Assembly: GCF_000234665.1 (NCBI RefSeq)
Contig: NC_018329.1
Span: forward strand, 370,489-434,488
DNA length: 64,000 nt
Source of the DNA: Leishmania mexicana MHOM/GT/2001/U1103
Lineage: Eukaryota > Euglenozoa > Kinetoplastea > Trypanosomatida > Trypanosomatidae
Direction of reading: 5' to 3'
The translations under genes and the position numbers were made by a program. Shown one piece after another: positions 26,742 through 35,745 of the stretch. The first letter of the stretch is position 1; every line of letters begins with the position of its first letter. A model generated the notes under the pieces. It ran no database searches, was not told the origin of the DNA, and saw only the letters and a program-made list of their open reading frames with translations.

Positions 26742-29555
26742 ATGGCCCTGTCTGCCACATCGTCCATCGACTTCCGCGAGGATGTGCCCAACAGCAAGCG
26801 TCGGGAGGACACGAAGATTACCGAGAGTGTCGCCACCATCTCCATACACGAGGAGCCCAACGAAAGCCGTCGGAATGACACGGTAACCGAGAGTGTCGCC
26901 ACCATCTCCATACACGAGGAGCTCAACGAAACCCGTCGGAATGACACGGTAACCGAGAGTGTCGCCACCATCTCCATGCACGAGGAGCCCAGCGAAACCC
27001 GTCGGATTGACAAGGTAACCGAGAGTGTCGCCACCATCTCCATACACGAGGAGCCCAGCGAAACCCGTCAGATTGACAAGGTAACCGAGAGTGTCGCCAC
27101 CATCTCCATACACGAGGAGCCCAGCGAAACCCGTCAGATTGACAAGGTAACCGAGAGTGTCGCCACCATCTCCATGCACGAGGAGCCCAGCGAAACCCGT
27201 CGGATTGACAAGGTAACCGAGAGTGTCGCCACCATCTCCATACACGAGGAGCCCAGCGAAACCCGTCAGATTGACAAGGTAACCGAGAGTGTCGCCACCA
27301 TCTCCATGCACGAGGAGCCCAGCGAAACCCGTCGGATTGACAAGGTAACCGAGAGTGTCGCCACCATCTCCATGCACGAGGAGCCCAGCGAAACCCGTCA
27401 GATTGACAAGGTAACCGAGAGTGTCGCCACCATCTCCATGCACGAGGAGCCCAGCGAAACCCGTCGGATTGACAAGGTAACCGAGAGTGTCGCCACCATC
27501 TCCATACACGAGGAGCCCAGCGAAACCCGTCAGATTGACAAGGTAACCGAGAGTGTCGCCACCATCTCCATGCACGAGGAGCCCAGCGAAACCCGTCAGA
27601 TTGACAAGGTAACCGAGAGTGTCGCCACCATCTCCATGCACGAGGAGCCCAGCGAAACCCGTCGGATTGACAAGGTAACCGAGAGTGTCGCCACCATCTC
27701 CATACACGAGGAGCCCAGCGAAACCCGTCAGATTGACAAGGTAACCGAGAGTGTCGCCACCATCTCCATGCACGAGGAGCCAGACGAGGGGCCTGAAGAG
27801 CTGCACTACGAGATGAGCGCCAGCACCGGACTCAACGCAACCACGCAGAAGGATGACATCGAATTCCAAGTGGTGGACGATATCGCATCGAAATCGGAGA
27901 GGAGTGTGCCGTACCAGGTTGAGGACAGTCGCAAGAACCTCGACGGACTCGCATCCACGCAACAGGAGGAAGGTGCCGCTTCACCGCAGCTGCCGTCCCA
28001 GGGCGGGGTGGCAGCAGCGCCAACCAGTGATATCTACGCCCTCAACCCTCCGCCCTCTCGCCTGTCACAGCGGGCTGCCAAGGCCGCGCAGACACCTCGC
28101 TCGCTCAGCAGCGCTCCCATCACGCCGAGAACCCGGTCGGGAACCAGCACGTACCGCCCACCGGCTCAGCAGCAGGAGGCCAAAGAGAACGAGGACGCTG
28201 AGGTGCAGCCGCTGGTCTATGGTGGCGAGAGCGCACCTGCTCCGGAGACCGCGACCGCGCCGACACCAGTCAGCCTGGTCGTTACGGAGCACAAGCGGCA
28301 TTTCCCGGGCAACAAGTGGGAAAGTGTGGTGGCAGCCTCGCTCGATGTGGTGAAGCGGACCGTGTGCAACGAGACGGCGGACGCGATAGGGGTGGAGTCG
28401 CAGTACGTACAGGTGCTGAATGTGGGGGCGACGGCGACAGGCATGACTTGTGACATCAGTGTTGGCCATGCCCCCACCATGACGGCGAGCGAGGTCGATG
28501 AGAAGCTGAGCAGCTACCCCTACGAGACAACGATAACGCTGCCGGACATCCTCACAGCCAGCAGTGAGCATCCGCAGTACGGCCTCGGCGGTGCCCTTGC
28601 CCCCTGGGAGGGCACGCAGGCGGCAGCGGGCGCGCATGAGCAGCAGGTGGAGGAGGAGGAAGAAGAGAGGTACGCCCCAGTTGGAGTGCCGAAGGCGGCT
28701 CCAACGAAGCCGAAGAGAAAGACAAAAAAAGCACACAGGAAACTCAAAAACGGCTCGGCGGCCTCACATGCCCGGAAGGCCACAGCTCGCGTCTCGGGCC
28801 CCCCAATCCCCAAGAAGTTGGGGCTCAGGACGCTTCCCAAAGTGCTCGTCACGCCGCGGATCTACCATTACCGCGCGCCACGCCCAGGCGCGGAGCGTAG
28901 CACGGACAAGGGGAGCATCCTCTACTTGGATCCCAGGGAGAGTACTGAGGGGCTCGGCAGCCGTTACTCGGTCTCCGCTGCGACGCCGCACCGCGGCACA
29001 AACGCCGTAAATGGCGTAAACGGCAGTCGTAGTCCATCCGCTCCGACTTACCCCAGCGCGTCCGTCAGAAATTCGGCGCACATCCCACCACAGCGCGTGG
29101 AGCGCGGCGTCGTCTCGCTGGCGCTACGTAAGCGCCAGATTATCCAGGCGGTGCCGGCGGTACCGCCTCCGCAGCAGCAGCAGCAACGCGCAATGGCAGC
29201 GCCCTCAGACGATGCCAGCGCGCACCGCTATATGAACGGAGTCGATCACACGGCTAACACGCACTCAGTCTCCCGCCGCTCCCGTTCCCGCTCCCCAAAG
29301 CAGCTGGCGCTCGCCCCGGGGACGGACTCGGCGTCGGATGCGGCTCCCGAAGAGGCGGCAGTGACGGCGACACCCATGGCCGCCAGCGGCTCTGCGGCCG
29401 ATCAGGAAGACTACATTCCCATGGCTGAAGGTGTCGAGAAGGCGGCAGACGCAGAAGAGTTGCTGCAGAAGAAACAGAAGGCAGTGGCAGAGTACGACAC
29501 TGTTGATGACGAGGACGATCCTGTTCCGGCCCCCGCGCCCAACCCGTTTGTGTAG
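26742..29555 (+). CDS. Repeat protein with fourteen 22-residue units and a C-terminal FPG-W type domain
   Basis: 937 aa. Residues 27-334 are 14 full tandem 22-residue units (TESVATISMHEEPSETRRID plus KV) and a partial fifteenth. The units are rich in S, T, E and charged residues. After an acidic linker come two polar stretches and, from about residue 520, a compact segment starting HFPGNKWESVVAASLDVVK and ending near TITLPDIL (~residue 598). This has the look of a short alpha/beta domain that I recall from other kinetoplastid flagellum-attachment/cytoskeletal proteins; the recollection is not verified. A strongly basic patch (KPKRKTKKAHRKLKN) follows at ~650, then R/S and Q runs, and an acidic C-terminus. 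No membrane segment. Likely structural; function is unknown. Confidence 0.82.
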   Translation: MALSATSSIDFREDVPNSKRREDTKITESVATISIHEEPNESRRNDTVTESVATISIHEELNETRRNDTVTESVATISMHEEPSETRRIDKVTESVATISIHEEPSETRQIDKVTESVATISIHEEPSETRQIDKVTESVATISMHEEPSETRRIDKVTESVATISIHEEPSETRQIDKVTESVATISMHEEPSETRRIDKVTESVATISMHEEPSETRQIDKVTESVATISMHEEPSETRRIDKVTESVATISIHEEPSETRQIDKVTESVATISMHEEPSETRQIDKVTESVATISMHEEPSETRRIDKVTESVATISIHEEPSETRQIDKVTESVATISMHEEPDEGPEELHYEMSASTGLNATTQKDDIEFQVVDDIASKSERSVPYQVEDSRKNLDGLASTQQEEGAASPQLPSQGGVAAAPTSDIYALNPPPSRLSQRAAKAAQTPRSLSSAPITPRTRSGTSTYRPPAQQQEAKENEDAEVQPLVYGGESAPAPETATAPTPVSLVVTEHKRHFPGNKWESVVAASLDVVKRTVCNETADAIGVESQYVQVLNVGATATGMTCDISVGHAPTMTASEVDEKLSSYPYETTITLPDILTASSEHPQYGLGGALAPWEGTQAAAGAHEQQVEEEEEERYAPVGVPKAAPTKPKRKTKKAHRKLKNGSAASHARKATARVSGPPIPKKLGLRTLPKVLVTPRIYHYRAPRPGAERSTDKGSILYLDPRESTEGLGSRYSVSAATPHRGTNAVNGVNGSRSPSAPTYPSASVRNSAHIPPQRVERGVVSLALRKRQIIQAVPAVPPPQQQQQRAMAAPSDDASAHRYMNGVDHTANTHSVSRRSRSRSPKQLALAPGTDSASDAAPEEAAVTATPMAASGSAADQEDYIPMAEGVEKAADAEELLQKKQKAVAEYDTVDDEDDPVPAPAPNPFV
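26820..27783. repeat. 66-bp coding tandem repeat, 14 full units plus a partial
   Basis: Units start at 26820 and recur every 66 bases to 27743; a partial unit continues to about 27783. Units differ at a few sites: ATA/ATG (Ile/Met) at unit position 9, CGG/CAG (Arg/Gln) at position 19, and the first two units carry NDT where later ones carry IDK. The very high identity indicates ongoing expansion by unequal exchange. Confidence 0.97.
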
Positions 29556-30232
29556 GCCGATAGATCGACCGATAGGAAAGGGAGAGCAGAGGCAGCCCTG
29601 ACCTCAGAAAGAATACCCCGCGCGTGTCTTTTCACGCATGCCGTGATGCACCACGTGGGATGGCGAGAGGTCGTTTACGGGCTTCTTCGTGCCCTTCCCA
29701 CCCACCCTCCCCTTGGCGACCGGCCTTTGCTTCTCGACTCTTCTTCTCACAGCAGACAAAGATGCAGTGGTACACAAGCACGCACGCGCGTACGTGCCTC
29801 CGCAAGTCTTCCCGTAGTACTTCCGCTAAACGTTGTGTCGCTTCTCGAAGGATCGAGCACGTACAACAAAAAAAAGGCAAGCGCGAAGGACTGCTGCCAC
29901 ACGCACCTGTCTGCGGAGGGGAGGCCTAGAAAGGCGAATGGTCGAGCAACCTCATGACGTTGAAGGGTGTCACCTCCCCCTTGACGCCTTGTGTGTATAT
30001 ATATATGTGTGTGTGTGCCAGCCTGTGTTCGATGCTGCAGTGTATGGGTTTATATATATATATACGGGTATATGTATGTGTGTGTGTAGAGACTTTGCCT
30101 CTCCTGTACACTTTTTGTTCGGGACTTGTACTTTGTATTCTGCTGGCGTTGTCGCGGCACTTCGCTCGATATGATCGATGGTTTGCTGGGCATGTATGAG
30201 GAAGAAAAGGTCTCCTTTGCGACGATCACATT

Positions 30233-30272
30233 GTGTATGTGTGTGTATGTGTGTGTGTGTGTGCGTGTGTGT
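30233..30272. repeat. Interrupted (TG)n microsatellite
   Basis: A TG-dominated run with single TA/CG interruptions in the long spacer. Confidence 0.85.
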
Positions 30273-30464
30273 GCGGTGAGCAACGAGCGGGGACTCAAGG
30301 CTGGGGGGTGACGCATGGAGTGCTTCCGCCTTTGCCAACACCTTTCTTTCCGCTTCCTCCTCTCGCTCCCTGCGCCTTTTCGCGGTCATGCCGCGTTCTG
30401 TTATCGCTGAGATGTGCGGTGTTGTCTTACCCTGTACCGACCCCTTGTCTTCTGTGCTTTCCCT

Positions 30465-30915
30465 TTTTTTCATCTTTTTGCGCACCCGAGACGTTTCGGC
30501 CCTGAGGATGCCGGCCACCGCGCCATGGTATCGGGGTCTCGCACACCCACACGCTTCGTGTCGGCGGACAGGTCTGGGCTGGTGCTGTGCCGAAGAGACC
30601 CGCGCCCATGACCCCCACGCTTGGGGCAGTTCACCGCGTATTGGGTCGACGCTTCAACGAATGTTCGCATCCACCTCCAGTCTTCTGCTTTAGGTGCGTT
30701 GTGGCGATATTGAGCGTAATCCCGGACCCAGCCTGCGCTGCACGCAGCGACATCGCAGTGTGTGTGTGGGGTGGCGGAGGAACGACACCAAGGGATGTTC
30801 GTTTGACCCGATGTCCTTGGCGTAGCCGTCGTGCCGCAGAGGTGGGTGAGCTGTGGTGGTGCAAGGGACGTGTGTATGCTGGTTGACCTGTTCGAATATG
30901 GACACACTGCCACAA
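30465..30915 (-). mobile_element. Possible SIDER-type short retroposon relic
   Basis: A ~450-base non-repetitive block bounded by simple-sequence DNA. Read on the minus strand it ends in an A-rich stretch (CAAAAAGATGAAAAAAAGGG, plus-strand about 30462-30481), as expected for a retroposed element. It lies in the long 3' UTR/spacer after a plus-strand gene. It keeps a 147-codon open frame on the minus strand that has no recognisable domain. Size, A-rich end and position fit Leishmania SIDER elements. The assignment rests on layout and sequence character, not on an alignment. Confidence 0.35.
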
Positions 30916-31700
30916 CACAAAAGGGGAAAAAATGTTTGTTTGTTTGTTTTTTAGATCCGAAAGCACATTTGTTTGTTCCTCATTGGGTGCGCCCTCTCCC
31001 TCTCCTCCCCCCTCTACCCCCTCCCCCTACTCCCCCCCAACTCCCCTCCTCTCCGTCCTCGCCTCCACCGTTCGTGGTAAGGTCGTACGGTTTTATGTGG
31101 TCCTCCCCACCGCCTCCTCCTGTTTTTTTATTATTATAGTTGTGCTTTACTCAAATCGTACACGTTCTCTGCCAAAGGATAGTGTGTGTCTGTGTGTGTG
31201 TGTGTGCGCCGTAATGCACTGCTTTACGCTCCTCCTCCTCCTCCTCTCCCCCCCCCCAAATCTTACGCCCACCCGTCTCACGCACGCACACACGCGCGTG
31301 CGCGGTTGCGTGAGGATGGAGCGTCACTCTCCAACTCTCTTGTGTTCTTTTGTGTGTGAGAGGGGGGGGGTAGGCAGGCACAGCTGCAGCAGCGCTGCGT
31401 GTTTGTATCGAGTGCAGTCCACGTCTGGTTCTGTGTAAGCGTGTATGTGCAACTTCTTGGTTCACCCTCTCCTTCTCTCCTGTGGCGGCGGTTGGCTTCG
31501 TCCTGTTCTCTCTGCGCGTGTACTGGGGTGTGCCATTACGCGGTGCCATCAGTGGTGTGGTGTCCTTGCTCGCTCCTTCGCTTTGTACTTTGTGCCGACC
31601 TCTATCTCTTCTTTCTGTACGTCTCCCTCTCCTGCCTGCCGTCTCCGTCTCTCCGTCCCCGTAGGCGCGCTTACGTGTACGCAGATATCTACGCGTGCTG

Positions 31701-31738
31701 TGGGGGGATGGGGGATGGGGGATGGGGGATGGGGGGAG
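31701..31738. repeat. (GGGGGAT)n G-rich heptamer repeat
   Basis: Four to five GGGGG runs separated by AT, on the transcribed-sense strand. Four closely spaced runs of at least four G satisfy the usual rule for an intramolecular G-quadruplex, here possible in the RNA as well as in DNA. Confidence 0.85.
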
Positions 31739-33168
31739 GTGGATCGGCCTGGGGTGTTTTTTCTCCGATGGCCTTCGCTTTCTTTACTTTCATAGAGGGG
31801 AGGAGGCGTGCGGCGGGGGGGAGGTGGAGAGAGCTTTTGTTCCTTTGTCTGTGAACGCTTGTAAAAGGTGTATCTGTATGCGCACGCATCGCTTGCTCTG
31901 GTGGCCACCAACTCCCCCCCCTCCCCTTTGCCAGACCTCCTTCCGCGCTGTGTGCTGCATCGTGCCTTGCGCGTGTGCGCGTGCGGTTTCTCTTGGAGAG
32001 ATGTTTTGGTGTTGCTGTCGTGTCTTCGCCTTTCTCATTCCCCTCCACGCAACAGACAACGGAGGGGCAAGCCCGCGAGTACGCACAGCAGCAGCATCAC
32101 CGCCGCTATGGACAGGTGTCGCGCACAACGTCCGGGGAAGAGGAGGCGTGGATGGCGAGGAGGGGGAGGGCATAAAAACGAAAGAAACAGTCAGCGCTGG
32201 CAGTGCACACTCGGTGGGGTCGCACACGAGAATAGGAAGCTAGAAACGATGTGGAGAGACTGTATGGCGTGGTGTGTGCTGTGTTGGTTGTGTGGGAACA
32301 GCGGCTGCGCGTGATAGGCGCGGCACAAGGGTGAAGAGTGCCGCGAGGTGTGTATCTGAGCCCGTTCGACTCACCGGCCTCTACCCACCCACCCCCCATA
32401 TTGCCCCGTCCATCCTCTGTCCTGCTTCCCTCGCCCTTTCTCCGCGCGTGACAGCTTGAAGAAGTCTGTGGTCGAACGTTTTATAAGTTCAGGGAAAGGA
32501 ACAGATGTGCGCGCTGGCGCCTGTGTATGTGCATCAACGTAGCGTAATATGGTGCTCGCCCTACGCTTCCGGTGTAGGTCCATGTACAGAAGAAGGCCCC
32601 TCCTCAAAGAGGTGGTGCCGTTGGTGGTGCGCCCCTCCCCCTCCCCCGAAAAAAAAAAAGAAACCCCACCCTCCCGGTTGGGGGGCGGGGAAGGTTCATC
32701 CGCTGAAGGTGAATGCCGTGACCCATCCTTCTTCGAGAGCCTTTCTCCTTCTCTGCCGAAAGCCATCGTGTTGCCACCGGCGTCTCCCCACCCTCCCTGT
32801 CCTCGTAGCCCACCACACCACATCACACCATAACGAAAACGTTCGCGAAGAAAAGACGAGAGCGGTGGACATTATTATTTCCCGCCTCGTTCGGCTCACC
32901 CTCCTCCTCATCGTCGTCCTCGTCCTCGTCAGAGCTCACACTGCTGGTCATCTCCCTCTCCTGCTCACCTATCGTGCACCCCGTTGCAACAACAGCAGGC
33001 ATACTTGCTACGCGTACACACGCGCGCGACACAGCGGCATTCAAAGCAAGAGGGCACTTTGGGCAGTAGCGGGACAGCAACAAAGGACAGCGCCGCCGTC
33101 ACGCTAAGCTCGTCGTAGAGCGTTCCAACTCCGTCACTGAGCCATCTCTCTGCGGGTCTCTGTATAGA

Positions 33169-35745
33169 ATGACGAGTAACGTCCTGGCAACCGCGCCGCT
33201 CTCGGAGACTCCGTCCTTCGCCTCCCAGAGGGCGTCCCAGCCTGCGTCGGCAGCGAAGACGAATCGCGACCTCTCAAAGCCTGGCTCGCACCTGTCCATC
33301 AACATTGAGGAGGAGCCGCCTGGGCAGCGCTCTCGCAGGGTAGAGGATGTCGAGGCGGCAGCACAAGCGCACCAACAACAGCAAGGTGGTGCGAGCATCT
33401 ACGAGTCACCAACAGTGCCCGTGACGCGAGGACCGGGACACACACCCCGCGGGAGGACACGAGAAGAGAGCCAGCCGCCGCGGAGGCTTCCGAGCCGCAC
33501 CTCGCTTCGCCACGGCACACCACGCGGGGGTGGAGACGACGTCTCAACGACGCTGATCCCAAAGTCGCACAACCCGTGTGTGAACATGGTGCCACAGGCG
33601 TCCATTGTGCCGAGCAACACCTCCGTCCACTTCCAAGTCGAAGATCAGACTGATACACAGAGCATCTTGTTCCAGGCAGAACCCTCCTCGATCAACTTCA
33701 ACGCCACTGATGCGAGCCTCAACCTACAAACAGCCACGGAAGGCAGCGACATCCACTTCGTCCTCGAGGACTCCCACCTGCCGTCGCAGGCGGTGATCCT
33801 GAAGCAGGGCGGCAACTCCAACACCAAATCGAGTCTGCGCTTTGAGGCGGAATCGGCGAACGACGCGACATGCTACAGCACCATCAGCCACTTCTCCATC
33901 GAGAAAAACGAGCCGGAGCAGAAGCCGTTCGTACAGGCTTCCCACCTCCGCGTTCAACATACAGACAAGGGCGCTGAGAAGGTGGCGCCGGCCAAGGTGG
34001 AGGATGCGATGGTGCCACACACAGAGTTTGTTGGCGAGACGGCGGCGCAGCGACATTCCAAAAAAGCCGAGGAGGAGCGGCGCAAGCAGGTGCTGGAGGA
34101 ACGCAGCCTGTACATGCGCATCCGTCCGTGGTGGACCAACGAGCCCGATCGGCGCGCCCGACGCACAAGCAGTGAGAGCGCCGCCCACGCGCTGAAGCAG
34201 CAGCAGCACGAAAAGATGGAGGAGGTCGAAAAGCGCCGGCGCGCGATGTACGCACGTCCGTGGCGCACCAACAGTGCCAGCCCGAACACATCGCGCTCAA
34301 CCAGTCGCACGAAGCGGCAGCGCCAGCTTACACCGCTGAGCGGGCGCAGCGGCGACGGAGTCGCCATGCCTGAGCGGTCAGCGACGGAGCCTGAGAAAAT
34401 GCAGGCGAGTAGCAAAAGGGCCCCTGCGGCCCTCGCCGCGTACTCGTACTCCCCGTCCCCGTCCTCTAAGGGGCGGTCAAGCTCTACCGCGTCGGCGTTC
34501 GACTGCGTCGAGGCCGCCAAGTTTGTCACGTCAGCACCTGTGCTGAAGACCCCACTAGAGATCGTAGGTGAGGAGTTCGAGGACTGGGTGCACATGGTCA
34601 ACCAGAGGTGCAACCTGAAGGCCATTTCGGACACGATGCGGGCGCGCGAGCGCACGATTGTGCAGCTGTCGAGCCGGCTGGAGACTCAGAGTCGCGCGAT
34701 GAAGCAGCTGAACAAGGAGCTGTACGACGTTCACGACGAGTACATGCGGCACCTCGGTAATGACGTGACGGGGTTGGCGCTGCATGCCCCGCGCAGTCGG
34801 CCGACGCCCCGGTCGCCAAGCCGCATAAACACCAGCCCTACACCCGGCATCGTGCGCCTCTACGTGGAGCAGCGGCACCGGGCGAAGGACTACTATTCCA
34901 TGAAGATGGAGCAGCTTGGCCCCCGGCCGTTGAGTGTGCTGAGCGACGATGAGCTCTCCGATAGTGAGAAGGAGGTCTACGCGCAGGAACTGCAGAGCTG
35001 GCGTGTCGAGCGCGCGGCCCTTCGAGAAGAGAAGGCCCGCTTGGTGCACTGCCGCCGCGATCTCGCCTTTCAGATGCGCCGCGGCAGCAACATCAAGGAC
35101 ATCGCCACCACGCAACCCACGAGCGGGCGTGGTCCGCTAGAGCGCGCAGCGACCGGCACAGAGACCGCCGTGGATGTAAAAGGGTACGACCGTTTGATGG
35201 ATCTTCGCATGCAGGCTCAGCGGGCCGTCGTTGAGGCGGCAAATGCCAAGAAGGTGTACGAGGCGACGCTGGGCATGGCGGCCACCATGAAGAAGCAGCA
35301 CGACCGCTCTTCAGCAGACCTGAAGAGCGGGAAGGAGTCACGGAGGAAGACGCGAGAGTTGTACGCCGCGTCGCTTCGGAGGTTGAAGCAGTCTGTGGAG
35401 GAGGCACGGTCGCTGCTCGTGCGGGCGAACGCGCAGAAAGCGCGCCGTGAGAAGGCCGCAGAGTGGCTTGATGAGAGCTCCGGGGAGGATCAGGTGGACT
35501 ACGACAACGCCATCCTTGCCGTGCGCTTGCAGACGGACCGCGCTCAAGCGCTCGTCGAAGCCGCTGCCGATGATGAGGATCGCATGCTTCGATCGCCGAG
35601 CACACTGCGGCTTGGGGTGTCACGGGCAGGCACGCCGCGTGGTAGCGTCAACAGCTCCATGCACCCGGTAACATCGGCACACACCCGCGGAGCCAGCACG
35701 TCGAATGGCGACGACGTGTTTGCCCGACTGACGGCGCGAAGGTAG
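33169..35745 (+). CDS. Hypothetical coiled-coil protein with N-terminal short repeats
   Basis: 858 aa from the ATG at 33169; a TGTATAG sequence ends two bases before it. Residues ~140-270 carry a degenerate series of short strand-like motifs (SVHFQVED, SILFQAEP, SINFNATD, DIHFVLED, SLRFEAES). A basic region then contains two copies of an RPW motif (RIRPWWTNEPD and YARPWRTNSAS, ~47 residues apart). From about residue 460 the protein is largely helical: FEDWVHMVNQRCNLKAISDT, then MKQLNKELYDVHDEYMRHL, a helical WRVERAALREEKARLV block, and a long KK/E-rich coiled coil to ~805. It has no catalytic motif and no membrane segment. It is probably a cytoskeleton-associated kinetoplastid protein, but only the architecture supports this. 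Confidence 0.78.
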   Translation: MTSNVLATAPLSETPSFASQRASQPASAAKTNRDLSKPGSHLSINIEEEPPGQRSRRVEDVEAAAQAHQQQQGGASIYESPTVPVTRGPGHTPRGRTREESQPPRRLPSRTSLRHGTPRGGGDDVSTTLIPKSHNPCVNMVPQASIVPSNTSVHFQVEDQTDTQSILFQAEPSSINFNATDASLNLQTATEGSDIHFVLEDSHLPSQAVILKQGGNSNTKSSLRFEAESANDATCYSTISHFSIEKNEPEQKPFVQASHLRVQHTDKGAEKVAPAKVEDAMVPHTEFVGETAAQRHSKKAEEERRKQVLEERSLYMRIRPWWTNEPDRRARRTSSESAAHALKQQQHEKMEEVEKRRRAMYARPWRTNSASPNTSRSTSRTKRQRQLTPLSGRSGDGVAMPERSATEPEKMQASSKRAPAALAAYSYSPSPSSKGRSSSTASAFDCVEAAKFVTSAPVLKTPLEIVGEEFEDWVHMVNQRCNLKAISDTMRARERTIVQLSSRLETQSRAMKQLNKELYDVHDEYMRHLGNDVTGLALHAPRSRPTPRSPSRINTSPTPGIVRLYVEQRHRAKDYYSMKMEQLGPRPLSVLSDDELSDSEKEVYAQELQSWRVERAALREEKARLVHCRRDLAFQMRRGSNIKDIATTQPTSGRGPLERAATGTETAVDVKGYDRLMDLRMQAQRAVVEAANAKKVYEATLGMAATMKKQHDRSSADLKSGKESRRKTRELYAASLRRLKQSVEEARSLLVRANAQKARREKAAEWLDESSGEDQVDYDNAILAVRLQTDRAQALVEAAADDEDRMLRSPSTLRLGVSRAGTPRGSVNSSMHPVTSAHTRGASTSNGDDVFARLTARR

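Larger units (their letters stand above)
29556..33168 (+). other. Long intergenic spacer, 3.6 kb
   Basis: The longest gene-free stretch in the window. It contains AT-rich alternating tracts at about 29995-30010 and 30050-30085, (TG)n at 30233-30272, a retroposon-like block at about 30470-30915, pyrimidine runs at about 30985-31070, a short (TG)n near 31186-31206, a G-rich heptamer repeat at 31701-31738, and an A-run near 32649-32660. Frames across it are short and biased. No protein gene is supported. Confidence 0.55.

Noticed and set aside
26514..27962. 482-codon minus-strand frame over the 66-bp repeat array
   Set aside because: It is the antisense shadow of the 22-residue repeat (period 66 keeps all frames open). 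It lies against the direction of the unit, and the plus frame has the coding-like flanks.
30470..30913. 147-codon minus-strand frame in the long spacer
   Set aside because: It lies against the unit direction with no domain. The stretch is better explained as a retroposon-like block.
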